From NCBI GenBank assembly GCA_902475025.1, contig CABRXX010000029.1, positions 1 to 30,825 of the forward strand: a stretch of DNA of 30,825 nt. Direction: 5' to 3'. A model generated the notes under the pieces. That model searched no databases. It was not told the DNA's origin and saw only the letters and a program-made list of their open reading frames with translations. The position numbers and the translations under genes are program-made. This document shows, piece by piece, positions 15,348 to 23,411 of this stretch. Positions within the stretch are counted from its first letter, which is position 1; each line of letters opens with the position of its first letter. Source of the stretch: Merdiplasma sp905207905 (lineage in GTDB: Bacteria; Bacillota; Clostridia; Lachnospirales; Lachnospiraceae).

Positions 15348-16412
15348 CTAAATTTGCCCGATCTGTACCAATGGAAGCGTTTCTTTTGTAATGATGGAAC
15401 ACTCGGTATTAATATAAAGAGGAGGAGCGGGGCGTTCCTCCATTAGAAACTCATAGAGCAGCTGCATTGCTAATTCCCATTGGTCAGCCGGTTTTTGGTA
15501 TAAAATAGCGGTGATGGGACCTGCTTCCAGAAAATCTCTGGTCATCTTGGTGTATTCATGTCCAAAAACATAGATGCTAGTTTGTTTGCCAGCCGCAATA
15601 ACTGCTGCAGCGGCCCATTGAGTGAGTCCGTTGGTTACATAAATAGCGTTTAACCCAGGATAGGTTTCTATTAATTCCAGAGTTTTATCATAGATATTTT
15701 CATAGGAAAGTTTTTCTGTTTGGCCTTCAATTTCACATACTGCTAAAAGTGTGTATTCTTTTTGCTCCTGTTTTAACATATCGCGGAAACCGGCAATACG
15801 CCTAACGGTTCCTTCCATATTAATATTAGGCGCGATCACTGCAATTTGGAGATTTTCCGGTCGATAGAGCAAATTGTATTTTGCCATTACTCTCCCCATG
15901 GCATAATCATCTGGTCCTACATGAAAGAGGCGTCTGCTTTTGGGGCAATCATCAATCACTGTACAAAAAGGAATGTCTTTTGGAATCAGTTGATCCAGAG
16001 CCTGATCGCTGTTTCTTACAGGAGTCAGCACCAAGCCCTGAACATTTTGGAAGAGAAGATGTTTTATGGATTGTTCCAGATTTTCGGCTTCATAGCTGGA
16101 ATATTTATCACAAATCACTTCTACCCCAAATTTCTGAAGCTGAAGGGCGGCGCGTTGAATGCCTTGATAAGCATCTGTCCAGAAATCCTGTTCTACAAAG
16201 GGATAGGAAATCCCAAGTTTTAAATTTTGCCTTCTAATAGAAAGCGCGCGGGCAACCTGACTGGGACGATAGTGAAGAGACTGTACGGCGCGCTCTACAG
16301 CTGCCTGATTAGCGGCGGAGACCCGGCCGCGATTATGTAATACCCGGTCTACTGTGCCGATGGATACTCCGGCAAGACGCGCAACATCCTTAATAGTTGG
16401 CTGATTGCTCAT
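15348..16412 (-). CDS. LacI-family transcriptional regulator
   Basis: LacI/GalR regulator, 354 residues. The DNA-binding head is TIKDVARLAGVSIGTVDRVL (residues ~5-24) followed by HNRGRVS, and the hinge helix region has YRPSQVARALS. The remainder is a periplasmic-binding-protein-like ligand domain. The start at 16412 is preferred over an upstream ATG at 16517, as AGGAG is 9 bases upstream and the HTH then begins at the expected place. It lies downstream of the SDR-dgoD-lactonase operon, 114 bases after the lactonase stop, possibly with its own promoter (minus-strand TATAAT near 16454-16459). Likely controls the divergon at 19366-19737. Confidence 0.92.
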   Translation of the reverse strand: MSNQPTIKDVARLAGVSIGTVDRVLHNRGRVSAANQAAVERAVQSLHYRPSQVARALSIRRQNLKLGISYPFVEQDFWTDAYQGIQRAALQLQKFGVEVICDKYSSYEAENLEQSIKHLLFQNVQGLVLTPVRNSDQALDQLIPKDIPFCTVIDDCPKSRRLFHVGPDDYAMGRVMAKYNLLYRPENLQIAVIAPNINMEGTVRRIAGFRDMLKQEQKEYTLLAVCEIEGQTEKLSYENIYDKTLELIETYPGLNAIYVTNGLTQWAAAAVIAAGKQTSIYVFGHEYTKMTRDFLEAGPITAILYQKPADQWELAMQLLYEFLMEERPAPPLYINTECSIITKETLPLVQIGQI

Positions 16413-16526
16413 AATTTCTAGCTCCTGTTTGAAAACTGTCTCATTAAAATCTAATATTATAAGTATACAAAATAAGAGAACAGAAGTAAAGACAGGGATA
16501 GAAAAAACTTGTGCCAAAGCAAAAAG

Positions 16527-17417
16527 CTAAAAACGATATTCTTCCCGTCCCTGTACTTCTGGACAAAGGCAATAGATTTCTCCATTCGGCGGCCCGTCGG
16601 TTCCGATGGATGCGGAGGTGACAAGGAGCAAATCCAGATCTTTTCCGCCGAAAGTCAGACTGGAAATTTGAACTGCCGGAAGCGAGATGCTTGAAAGCAG
16701 CTTTTTTTGCATAGGATCTATGCATAGGAGAGAACCTCTTCCCCAGAGTGCAGTCCAGATATTTCCCTGTGCATCTACAGTCATGCCATCCGGTACGGCT
16801 GCGTCCGGGGCAGTTTCCTGCCAGACTACGTCACCAAAATCCCCGGATGCTGCCTGTTCCGTTTCTGGAAAGACGGTGGGGGAGGAGAGGGTTCCGGTTG
16901 ACAAGTCGTAATAGTAGCGGTAAATACTTCGTTTTCCAGAATCTGTGTGATAAAAAATGGTTCCGTCGCAGGAGAAGCCCATTCCATTGGAGATGTGAAG
17001 TCCCTCCATCAGGCGCCTTGGAGATTTCCCGTGTTCAAACAGATAAAGGCTTCCGTTTTCGTTTGTATCCGTCTTTGTGCCTGCAATCATTCTTCCCAGG
17101 GGATCGCAGATTGCATCATTGAAACGCTCCCTGGGAGCCATATCCACAGAATATAAAAGATCTAACTTTCGCCCTTCCATTTCATAGGAACAGGCATACA
17201 CGCCGCATTCAGTAAAAAGAATGAGATCACCCTGGCGGTCAAAAAGAAATGCCCCTAATTGGAAACGAGAATCCAAAAGAATCCGGCAGGCATGGGTTTT
17301 TGGATTCCAAGCATAGAGGATTCCGTTTACAATGTCCGTAAATACAAATTCATTTGTTTCCCTGTGCCACAGAGGCCCTTCGCCCAGCGTACACAGGGGG
17401 ACATTTACCCTTACCAT
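16527..17417 (-). CDS. SMP-30/gluconolactonase family aldonolactonase
   Basis: Six-bladed propeller lactonase of the SMP-30/regucalcin family, hydrolysing a sugar 1,5- or 1,4-lactone to the aldonate with a divalent metal. Seen: EGPLWHRETNEFVFTDI with metal-ligand Glu13, RFNDAICDPLGRMIAGT, NGMGFSCDGTIFYHTDS and PDGMTVDAQGNIWTALWG, the standard blade motifs supplying Asn and Asp ligands. Length 296 is normal. The start overlaps the end of the galactonate dehydratase gene by 7 bases (ATGGTAA), showing translational coupling. Between a dehydrogenase and an aldonate dehydratase, the substrate is most likely galactono-lactone (inference). Confidence 0.9.
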   Translation of the reverse strand: MVRVNVPLCTLGEGPLWHRETNEFVFTDIVNGILYAWNPKTHACRILLDSRFQLGAFLFDRQGDLILFTECGVYACSYEMEGRKLDLLYSVDMAPRERFNDAICDPLGRMIAGTKTDTNENGSLYLFEHGKSPRRLMEGLHISNGMGFSCDGTIFYHTDSGKRSIYRYYYDLSTGTLSSPTVFPETEQAASGDFGDVVWQETAPDAAVPDGMTVDAQGNIWTALWGRGSLLCIDPMQKKLLSSISLPAVQISSLTFGGKDLDLLLVTSASIGTDGPPNGEIYCLCPEVQGREEYRF

Positions 17418-18562
17418 TCTGTCACACTTCCGTCACTGAGACGAAACAGAGGATTTTTCCAGTGGTGGCCTTCTTTTGCCATAAGCCGGATTTCTTTTTC
17501 ATTTACTTCAATACCCAGTCCGGGCTTGGTTAAAAGGCTAATAAAACCATCATTGTTATACTGGAAGACCTGAGGGTCTGTTACATAACGGCCCATTTCA
17601 AAACCATTATTATAAGCCATCCCGAGACTTTGTTCCTGGAGACAGGCATTGATAGAGGTAAAATCTACCTGCAGGCAGGCGGCAAAGGCAATGGGCCCTA
17701 ATGGGCAATGAGGAGCAAGCGCGACGTCAAAGGCTTCGGCCATTGTGGCAATCTTTTTTACTTCAGAGATTCCGCCGGCATGACTTAAATCCGGCTGAAT
17801 AATATCTACGCAACCTTTTGTCAGCATTTGTTTAAAACCCCATCGGGTAAAACTTCGTTCGCCAGTAGCCAGTGGAATAGAAGAACAGTTGTGAAGTTCC
17901 AGGAAGGCTTCTTCATTTTCAATTAAAACAGGTTCTTCTACAAAAAGGATCTGAAAGGGCTCTAACTCTTTTAATAGAGTTTTCGCAGTGGCTTTGTGAG
18001 CGCGACCGTGAAAATCAATGGCAATCCCCAGTTTATTTCCTACTTTGTCTCGAATAGCCTGAACTTTTTCCAGGAGAAGATCAATTTCTTTTCTGTCATT
18101 GATCCATCCGATACCATTTGTGCCAAACATTTTGACATGATGAAATCCGTGTTCCAATTTATCCTGTGCAGATTCGGCCGCCTCTGCGGGGGTGTTAGAA
18201 TCAATCCAGCTGTAGACCTCCATTTTGTCGCGGACTTTTCCGCCCATCAATTCATGAATAGGAAGAGAGAGTGCTTTTCCCTTAATATCCCATAGAGCCT
18301 GATCAATTCCAGAGAGGGCGCTGGTAAGAACCGGACCGCCGCGATAAAATCCGCCTCTGTAAATACTTTGCCAGATATCTTCGATGTATCTGGGATCTTT
18401 TCCTAAAAGATAGGGTTCCAGTTCGTGGACACAGGTACTGGTAGTTTCTGCGCGTCCCTCTACAACAGGCTCTCCCCATCCAACAATGCCTTCATCCGTT
18501 TCGATTCTGAGGAGCAGCCAGCGGGGTTTTATTAGAAAAGTTTCTATTTTTTTGATTTTCAT
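17411..18562 (-). CDS. dgoD: D-galactonate dehydratase (mandelate racemase/enolase superfamily)
   Basis: Dehydrates D-galactonate to 2-keto-3-deoxy-D-galactonate with Mg2+. The 383-residue protein aligns end to end, as I recall it, with E. coli DgoD, and the catalytic set falls at the same numbers: metal ligands D183, E209 and E235, the catalytic H185 (DFHGR) and H285 (APHCPLGP). Other shared phrases are ETDEGIVGWGEPV, YRGGFYRGGP, GIDQALWDIKGKAL, QPDLSHAGGI and LTKPGLG. It overlaps the SDR stop by ATGA and the lactonase start by 7 bases, so all three are one tightly coupled operon. Confidence in DgoD family is high; gluconate or a related aldonate as substrate is a lesser possibility. Confidence 0.93.
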   Translation of the reverse strand: MKIKKIETFLIKPRWLLLRIETDEGIVGWGEPVVEGRAETTSTCVHELEPYLLGKDPRYIEDIWQSIYRGGFYRGGPVLTSALSGIDQALWDIKGKALSLPIHELMGGKVRDKMEVYSWIDSNTPAEAAESAQDKLEHGFHHVKMFGTNGIGWINDRKEIDLLLEKVQAIRDKVGNKLGIAIDFHGRAHKATAKTLLKELEPFQILFVEEPVLIENEEAFLELHNCSSIPLATGERSFTRWGFKQMLTKGCVDIIQPDLSHAGGISEVKKIATMAEAFDVALAPHCPLGPIAFAACLQVDFTSINACLQEQSLGMAYNNGFEMGRYVTDPQVFQYNNDGFISLLTKPGLGIEVNEKEIRLMAKEGHHWKNPLFRLSDGSVTEW

Positions 18563-19365
18563 AGTTCGTTACCTCCAAAAGGATTTTCCATATGATCGAA
18601 AGGTGAACCGCCATTCAGATCATTTTCCGCATAGATAGGCAATAGCGCACCGCCATCTACAGTGACCGTAGTTCCCGTCATATAATTACAGGCATCGGAA
18701 GCAAGAAAAACAAGAATATTTGCGATTTCCTCCGGTTTAGCAAAACGTTTCAGGAGAAGCCTTGGAGCAACTTCCTGTACAGGATGATCTTCCGGCCAGA
18801 CGTTGGTGTATCCAGGGGAAAGAGTAAGTACGCGGATACCATAGGGAGCCAGTTCGTACGCTGCACTTTTTCCAAAACGGGTTACGGCAGCTTTTGAGGG
18901 AGCGTAGGTATTGGCCTTGGGCCAGCAGCCATCCACATGGTTGGAACCCATATTAATAATAACACCTGGTTTTTTTGTCTTAACCATCAAACGGGCAGCC
19001 ATTTGTGTGCCGAAGAAGGTTCCCTTCCAGTCTGTGAAGGTGATTCTTTCCCATTGCTTTTCGGTGATCTCCAGGAGCGGATAAAATTCACTGACTCCTG
19101 CGTTGTTAACCATAAGATCGATCGTTTTAAATTCCTGCTGATATTTTTCAAACATGGCTTCCAATTCTTCGCAGCTTCGTACATCTGCCTGCAGCAGAAG
19201 AGCTCTTCCGCCTGCTTCTTCAATTAACCGTGCGGTTTCTTTGGCGCCGTCTGCGTTTTTGCGGTAATTTACAGCTACATCATATCCGGCTTTTGCAAGA
19301 GCTGCAGCGACTGTTTGACCGATACCATGACTTGCTCCTGTGATGAGCGCTTTTTTTCTTTCCAT
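18559..19365 (-). CDS. SDR-family sugar dehydrogenase (candidate aldose 1-dehydrogenase)
   Basis: Classical short-chain dehydrogenase, 268 residues, NAD(P)-dependent. Cofactor motif TGASHGIG (residues ~8-15), NNAGVSEF (~88-95), catalytic Ser in NMGSNHVDG, and the YAPSK tetrad (Tyr and Lys), ending with the family's C-terminal MTGTTVTVDGGALLP. The start at 19365 has AGGAGG 8 bases before it; the in-frame ATG at 19407 would lie upstream of the operator and is rejected. It is the first gene of the operon with dgoD and the lactonase, which is the order expected for an enzyme oxidising galactose (or another aldose) at C1 to its lactone. SDR sequence alone does not prove the substrate. Confidence 0.88.
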   Translation of the reverse strand: MERKKALITGASHGIGQTVAAALAKAGYDVAVNYRKNADGAKETARLIEEAGGRALLLQADVRSCEELEAMFEKYQQEFKTIDLMVNNAGVSEFYPLLEITEKQWERITFTDWKGTFFGTQMAARLMVKTKKPGVIINMGSNHVDGCWPKANTYAPSKAAVTRFGKSAAYELAPYGIRVLTLSPGYTNVWPEDHPVQEVAPRLLLKRFAKPEEIANILVFLASDACNYMTGTTVTVDGGALLPIYAENDLNGGSPFDHMENPFGGNEL

Positions 19366-19384
19366 ATTACAGACCTCCTGTGTG

Positions 19385-19404
19385 TGCGTTAACGCAAAAT
19401 AGTA
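19385..19404 (-). promoter_or_regulatory. SDR operon promoter region with palindromic operator
   Basis: The perfect palindrome TGCGTTAACGCA (19385-19396) lies just downstream of a minus-strand TACTAT -10 (19399-19404), so it would cover the start site. The -35 is weak. It shares the core GTTAACG with the operator at 19665-19680. Confidence 0.55.
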
Positions 19405-19627
19405 CAAAAAAAATAAGATATTTTAAGATAAATCAATTATTATATATAAAATGATTATAAATACAGAAAATAAAAAAGTCAATAGATAAACAAAAAATAT
19501 AAGCGTGAGCAGGTAAAAAAGGAGCTTTATGATTGGGGTAAGAGGAAAAAAGACTGTAAAAATAGACAAAAAATAGATGAATAAATTGTTAAAAGTGACG
19601 TATATGTATAGAATAGCCATAAAAATA
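19405..19627. other. AT-rich divergent spacer
   Basis: About 220 bases rich in A and T between the two operators of the divergon. I see no gene, hairpin or repeat in it; a 15-codon frame at 19529 has a purine-rich site only 4 bases away and is not convincing. The A/T tracts may favour bending between the operators. Confidence 0.5.
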
Positions 19628-19680
19628 TTGACGCCAGATAAAAATGGATTTATAATGCAAATAAGTGTTAACGATAACAC
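19628..19680 (+). promoter_or_regulatory. Sugar ABC transporter promoter with LacI/CcpA-type operator
   Basis: TTGACG (19628-19633) and TATAAT (19651-19656) are 17 bp apart, predicting a start near 19663. GTGTTAACGATAACAC (19665-19680), with 6-bp arms around a CG centre, covers +3 to +18. It matches LacI-family operators and, in 13 of 14 positions, the catabolite element TGWAANCGNTWNCA, so either the local LacI regulator or CcpA could bind. Confidence 0.75.
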
Positions 19681-19737
19681 GTTTTGAGCAGTAAGGATGT
19701 TGAAGCGGTTGAAAAGAAAAAGGAGAAGATAAACAGT

Positions 19738-21237
19738 ATGGGGAATACTTATGTGGAGTTTCGGAATATTAGCAAATATTTTCCCGGAGTGAAGGCACTG
19801 GATAATATTTCCTTTAAAGCGCTGAGCGGTTATGTATATGCATTTCTAGGCGAAAATGGAGCAGGAAAGTCAACATTATTAAAAATTTTGAACGGAGATT
19901 ATCAGCCGGATGAAGGTGCCTATATCATTAATGGAGAAGAGAAACATTTTCTCACACCGAAAGAAGCTATTGAAGGCGGTGTGAGTGTGATTTACCAGGA
20001 ACGCCAGATACTGGCAGAGATGACGGTGGCTGAAAATGTTTTTCTTGGTGATTGGCCTAAAAAGAAAAAAGGCGGCATTGATTTTAAACGGATGAATGAA
20101 AGAACCGCGGCGATTATTCAACGTTTTGGCCTGACAGGTATTGAACCGGATATGAAAGTACGGGATCTGTCGGTGGCCCTGCAGCAGATGGTAGAGATTA
20201 TGAAGGCGGTAAACCGAAATTCCCAGATTATAGCGTTTGATGAACCTACCGCCAGTCTGAGTGACAGTGAAATCATGATTTTGTTTAAAATTATCCGGGA
20301 ACTTCAGGCTGAGGGGAAAGTTATTTTTTATGTATCTCACCGTATGAATGAAATCGCACAGATTGCGCAAAAAGTAATTATTTTTAAAGACGGATGTCTG
20401 GTGGATGTGGTGGATCAGGGGGCGGTAACGGAAGATGAGATGATCAATATGATGGTGGGCCGTTCTCTTGGAAGTATTTTTGAAACGCTTGAGCGGAATG
20501 AGCACATTGGAGATGTAATGCTGAAGGTACAGAATCTTACAACACCTTTTGTCTCCGATGTAAGTTTCCAGGTGCGAAAAGGAGAAATTTTGGGATTTGG
20601 AGGTTTGGTAGGAGCTGGAAGAACAGAAACCATCCGTGCTTTATTTGGCTTGGATAAGATTGAAGGGGGAGAGCTATATTTGGATGGCCGGAAAATACGG
20701 CCCAAATCTCCTGCGGAGGCGATTGATCTTGGAATAGCTCTTGTGCCCGAGGATCGTAAAGAGCAGGGAATACTTCCTAATATATCTGTAAGAGGCAATA
20801 TCAGTATCTCCGTCTTAAAGCATCTTAGAAGTAAAACCGGTGCTGTCAATGTAAAGAAAGAAGAGGAGATGGCACAGGCAGAGATTAAAAAGTTAGCGAT
20901 CAAGACGCCGGATTCAGAAAAATTGATCAGTCAGCTGTCAGGAGGAAATCAGCAAAAGGTTATTTTAGGCAGGTGGTTGGAGACAGAGCCAAAAGTGCTG
21001 ATTTTGGATGAACCTACAAAAGGAATTGATGTGGGGGCGAAATCAGAATTTTATAAAATCATCTGTGAATGTGCGAAAAAAGGAATGGCAGTCATTGTAA
21101 TTTCTTCAGAATTGACAGAATTGATCGGACTTGCAGATCGGATCGTGGTTATGCGAGAAGGAAAAGTGACTGGTGAAGTTCGAAGAGAAGAAGCAACGGA
21201 AGCACTTTTACTCAGTTATGCAATGACAGAAAAATAA
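19738..21237 (+). CDS. Sugar ABC transporter ATP-binding protein (RbsA/MglA/AraG family)
   Basis: Cytoplasmic double-ATPase that powers a CUT2-class monosaccharide importer. Domain 1 has GENGAGKST (residues ~38-46) and FDEPTAS; domain 2 has the degenerate Walker A GFGGLVGAGRTE usual in RbsA/MglA, the signature LSGGNQQKV and LILDEPTKGIDVGAK. The domain 1 signature LSVALQQM is also typical. Length 499 is standard. The ATG at 19738 fits the family N-terminus (VEFRNISKYFPGVKALD) and has AAGGAG about 12 bases upstream; the in-frame TTG at 19684 is rejected as it directly abuts the operator. The permease follows after 17 bases. Confidence 0.94.
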   Translation: MGNTYVEFRNISKYFPGVKALDNISFKALSGYVYAFLGENGAGKSTLLKILNGDYQPDEGAYIINGEEKHFLTPKEAIEGGVSVIYQERQILAEMTVAENVFLGDWPKKKKGGIDFKRMNERTAAIIQRFGLTGIEPDMKVRDLSVALQQMVEIMKAVNRNSQIIAFDEPTASLSDSEIMILFKIIRELQAEGKVIFYVSHRMNEIAQIAQKVIIFKDGCLVDVVDQGAVTEDEMINMMVGRSLGSIFETLERNEHIGDVMLKVQNLTTPFVSDVSFQVRKGEILGFGGLVGAGRTETIRALFGLDKIEGGELYLDGRKIRPKSPAEAIDLGIALVPEDRKEQGILPNISVRGNISISVLKHLRSKTGAVNVKKEEEMAQAEIKKLAIKTPDSEKLISQLSGGNQQKVILGRWLETEPKVLILDEPTKGIDVGAKSEFYKIICECAKKGMAVIVISSELTELIGLADRIVVMREGKVTGEVRREEATEALLLSYAMTEK

Positions 21238-21254
21238 CCGGGAGGATAAGGAAA

Positions 21255-22247
21255 ATGAATCGTTTTATGACGAAACTAAAAAAGAGTGATCTGGCAGATA
21301 AGATTAGCCTGATTATCGCAATGATCATTATGGTAATTGTATTTACCTTTTTGAACAAGAATTATTTAACCACTACCAATTTGATGAATATTTTGACAGC
21401 CTGTTCCTTGATGGGGTTTGTGGCGATCGGTGAGACTTATTTGATCATAGCCAACCAGATTGATTTAACGGCAGGCGCTACGGCAGCTTTTGCAGGCGTT
21501 TTGGCGGCAACACTGTTAAAAATGGGGGTACCCGGTTTTGTGGCATTGCTGGCAGGTGTCCTGGCAGGCATTGCCATAGGGGCAATCAATGCTACGATGA
21601 TCAACTATCTGAATCTGCAGCCCTTTATTGCAACCCTGGCATCCATGTCCATTTTCCGCGGCTTTGCTTACATATTATGTAACGGAAAAGCAGTTTCTGC
21701 AAGTGCGAAGGACTTTACGATATTTGGAAGTTTTCGTTTGTTTGGCATTATTCCACTTCCTGTTATTATTTTGTTGGTTGCCTTTCTGGTCTTTGGCTGG
21801 ATATTAAAGAATACTTATTACGGAAGAAGTGTTTATGTATTAGGAGGAAATGCCTACGCTGCGCGGTTGGCGGGATTGAATCCTGAAATGGTCATTTATA
21901 AGCTTCATATTGTGCAGGGCGGCCTTACCGGGCTGGCAGGTGTTTTGCTGGCAGCACGTATGAACTCCGGACAGCCTTCTGCCTGTGAAGGGCTGGAGTT
22001 CGATGCAGTGACTGCGGCAGTACTGGGGGGCTGCGCTTTTACCGGTGGGGTAGGAACCATGCTGGGAACCTTTATTGGTATGCTGATACTGCAAGGATTT
22101 AATACAGGAATGAATATGGTTGGCCTGCAGACTTTTTGGCAGGAAGTGGCAAAAGGAGCGCTGTTGGTAGTTGCACTGGCGTTTGATTTCTACCGAAAGA
22201 AGAGCAGAGAAAAGAAACTTCTGGAAGAAAGCAAGAAAAGTTTTTAA
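21255..22247 (+). CDS. Sugar ABC transporter permease (RbsC/AraH family)
   Basis: Integral membrane subunit of the same CUT2 importer, 330 residues with about 8-10 helices. It shows the family pattern IANQIDLTAGATAAFAG (~65-81), the INYLNLQPFIATLASM segment, and the C-terminal coupling region GGCAFTGGVGTMLGTFIG. Only one permease gene is present, so it should form a homodimer, as RbsC and AraH do. GGGAGG lies about 9 bases before the ATG. The basic tail (KKSREKKLLEES) is cytoplasmic. Confidence 0.93.
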   Translation: MNRFMTKLKKSDLADKISLIIAMIIMVIVFTFLNKNYLTTTNLMNILTACSLMGFVAIGETYLIIANQIDLTAGATAAFAGVLAATLLKMGVPGFVALLAGVLAGIAIGAINATMINYLNLQPFIATLASMSIFRGFAYILCNGKAVSASAKDFTIFGSFRLFGIIPLPVIILLVAFLVFGWILKNTYYGRSVYVLGGNAYAARLAGLNPEMVIYKLHIVQGGLTGLAGVLLAARMNSGQPSACEGLEFDAVTAAVLGGCAFTGGVGTMLGTFIGMLILQGFNTGMNMVGLQTFWQEVAKGALLVVALAFDFYRKKSREKKLLEESKKSF

Positions 22248-22330
22248 GCAGTTTTTAAATCGTTAAATGTGGGAGCGAATGTCCTTCCCGTTTAAATAAC
22301 AAATAATAAAAAGAAAAAGGAGCGATGGCA

Positions 22331-23317
22331 ATGAAGAAAAAAACATTATGTAAAGCAACAGGTTTGTTACTGGCGATGACTTGTGCAGTGGGCGGAGCGA
22401 TGGCTGTACAGGCAGAAGAGGAAGGCTTTACTATTGCAGGTATCTACAAAATGGGAACAGCCACCTGGTTTATTCAGGAAGGACTTGCTTCTCAGGAAGT
22501 TGTAGAAGCAGCAGGAGGAACCTGGAAATATATGGATGCCGATCTAAACGGAGCGACTTATACAGAACTTTTGGATACTGTAATTGCAGATAAGGTAGAT
22601 GGCGTTCTGGTATGTACTCCGGATCAGAACTTAAGCCAGATGACAGTTGATAAGCTTAAGGACGCTGGGATTCCGGTGATAGCAGTGGATGATGCGTTGG
22701 AAGATGAAGAAGGAAATCTGTTAGCTCCATGGGTAGGAATTGACGGATACAACATTGGTCTGGCTGTCGGAGAGTGGGGAGCTAATTACATTAAAGAAAA
22801 CAATCTGGCTGATGATGAGGCTTTCGGCGTGCTTCTTATGACGGCTGACACCGTTTCTTCCTGCGTACCCCGTACAGAAGGCGAGCTGGAGGCATTGAAG
22901 GAGTTCGATCAGGACCGTATTTTCCGGGCAGATTGTGACACCACTGCTGAGGATGGAAATACAGCTGCGAATGCTGTGATTACTGGTCACCCGGAAATCA
23001 CCAAATGGCTGGTAATGGGAGTTTCTGATGAATCTTCTCAGGGTGCAGCACGGGCCATTGAGGCGGCAGGGCTTGGAAAAGATTCTATGGTTGTTGGACT
23101 TGGCGGATATCTTTGCCCGGATGAATTTGCAAACGAGGATTCCTGTTTCCGTGCAGCGGCATATTTCTCAGCAAGAGATGTAGGTGGAACAGCAGCACAG
23201 CAGCTGATTGATTATATTAAAGAAGGAAAAGAAATTCCTGAAACTTATGCAGTTCCGGCAGTGATCGTTACTCCGGAAGACGATCTGGCAGAAGTTATGC
23301 CGGAATATGTAGAGTAA
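22331..23317 (+). CDS. Sugar-binding protein, AraF-like (periplasmic-binding type 1)
   Basis: Extracellular sugar receptor of the CUT2 importer, 328 residues. It resembles L-arabinose/galactose-binding AraF in several stretches, for example GVLVCTPDQNLSQMTV, GIPVIAVDDALED, VPRTEGELEALK and HPEITKWLVMGVSDES. AraF-type proteins bind L-arabinose, D-galactose and D-fucose, which share ring configuration, so a galacto-configured sugar fits the catabolic genes. A basic signal peptide (MKKKTLCKATGLLLAM) ends at VQA before EEE; there is no lipobox cysteine, unlike most Gram-positive receptors. The ATG at 22331 is chosen over 22325 because the GGAG would be only 2 bases from the latter and is 8 from the former. 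Confidence 0.9.
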   Translation: MKKKTLCKATGLLLAMTCAVGGAMAVQAEEEGFTIAGIYKMGTATWFIQEGLASQEVVEAAGGTWKYMDADLNGATYTELLDTVIADKVDGVLVCTPDQNLSQMTVDKLKDAGIPVIAVDDALEDEEGNLLAPWVGIDGYNIGLAVGEWGANYIKENNLADDEAFGVLLMTADTVSSCVPRTEGELEALKEFDQDRIFRADCDTTAEDGNTAANAVITGHPEITKWLVMGVSDESSQGAARAIEAAGLGKDSMVVGLGGYLCPDEFANEDSCFRAAAYFSARDVGGTAAQQLIDYIKEGKEIPETYAVPAVIVTPEDDLAEVMPEYVE

Positions 23318-23334
23318 TACAAAAATATAAATGG

Positions 23335-23385
23335 GGCTGCCGCAAAATGTAAGATATGTTTCGTTTCATTTTGCGGCAGCCTTTT
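23335..23385 (+). terminator. Strong hairpin between binding protein and hydrolase genes
   Basis: A perfect 15-bp stem pairs GGCTGCCGCAAAATG (23335-23349) with 23367-23381 around 17 bases and is followed by only four T residues. It could be a partial terminator lowering expression of the two downstream genes, or a 3' stabiliser of the transporter mRNA. Confidence 0.6.
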
Positions 23386-23411
23386 CAAAAAGAAACAGTG
23401 GTGAAAAGTAC

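Noticed and set aside
19529..19576. 15-codon ORF in the divergent spacer
   Set aside because: GGAG is only 4 bases before the ATG, composition is the A-rich background, and there is no sign of conservation.
19684..19737. TTG start 18 codons upstream of the sugar ATPase
   Set aside because: It directly follows the operator and has no Shine-Dalgarno; the family N-terminus fits the ATG at 19738.
22325..22330. Earlier ATG for the AraF-like receptor
   Set aside because: It is only 2 bases after GGAG, too close for a ribosome; the ATG at 22331 has 8-base spacing and begins a normal basic signal peptide.
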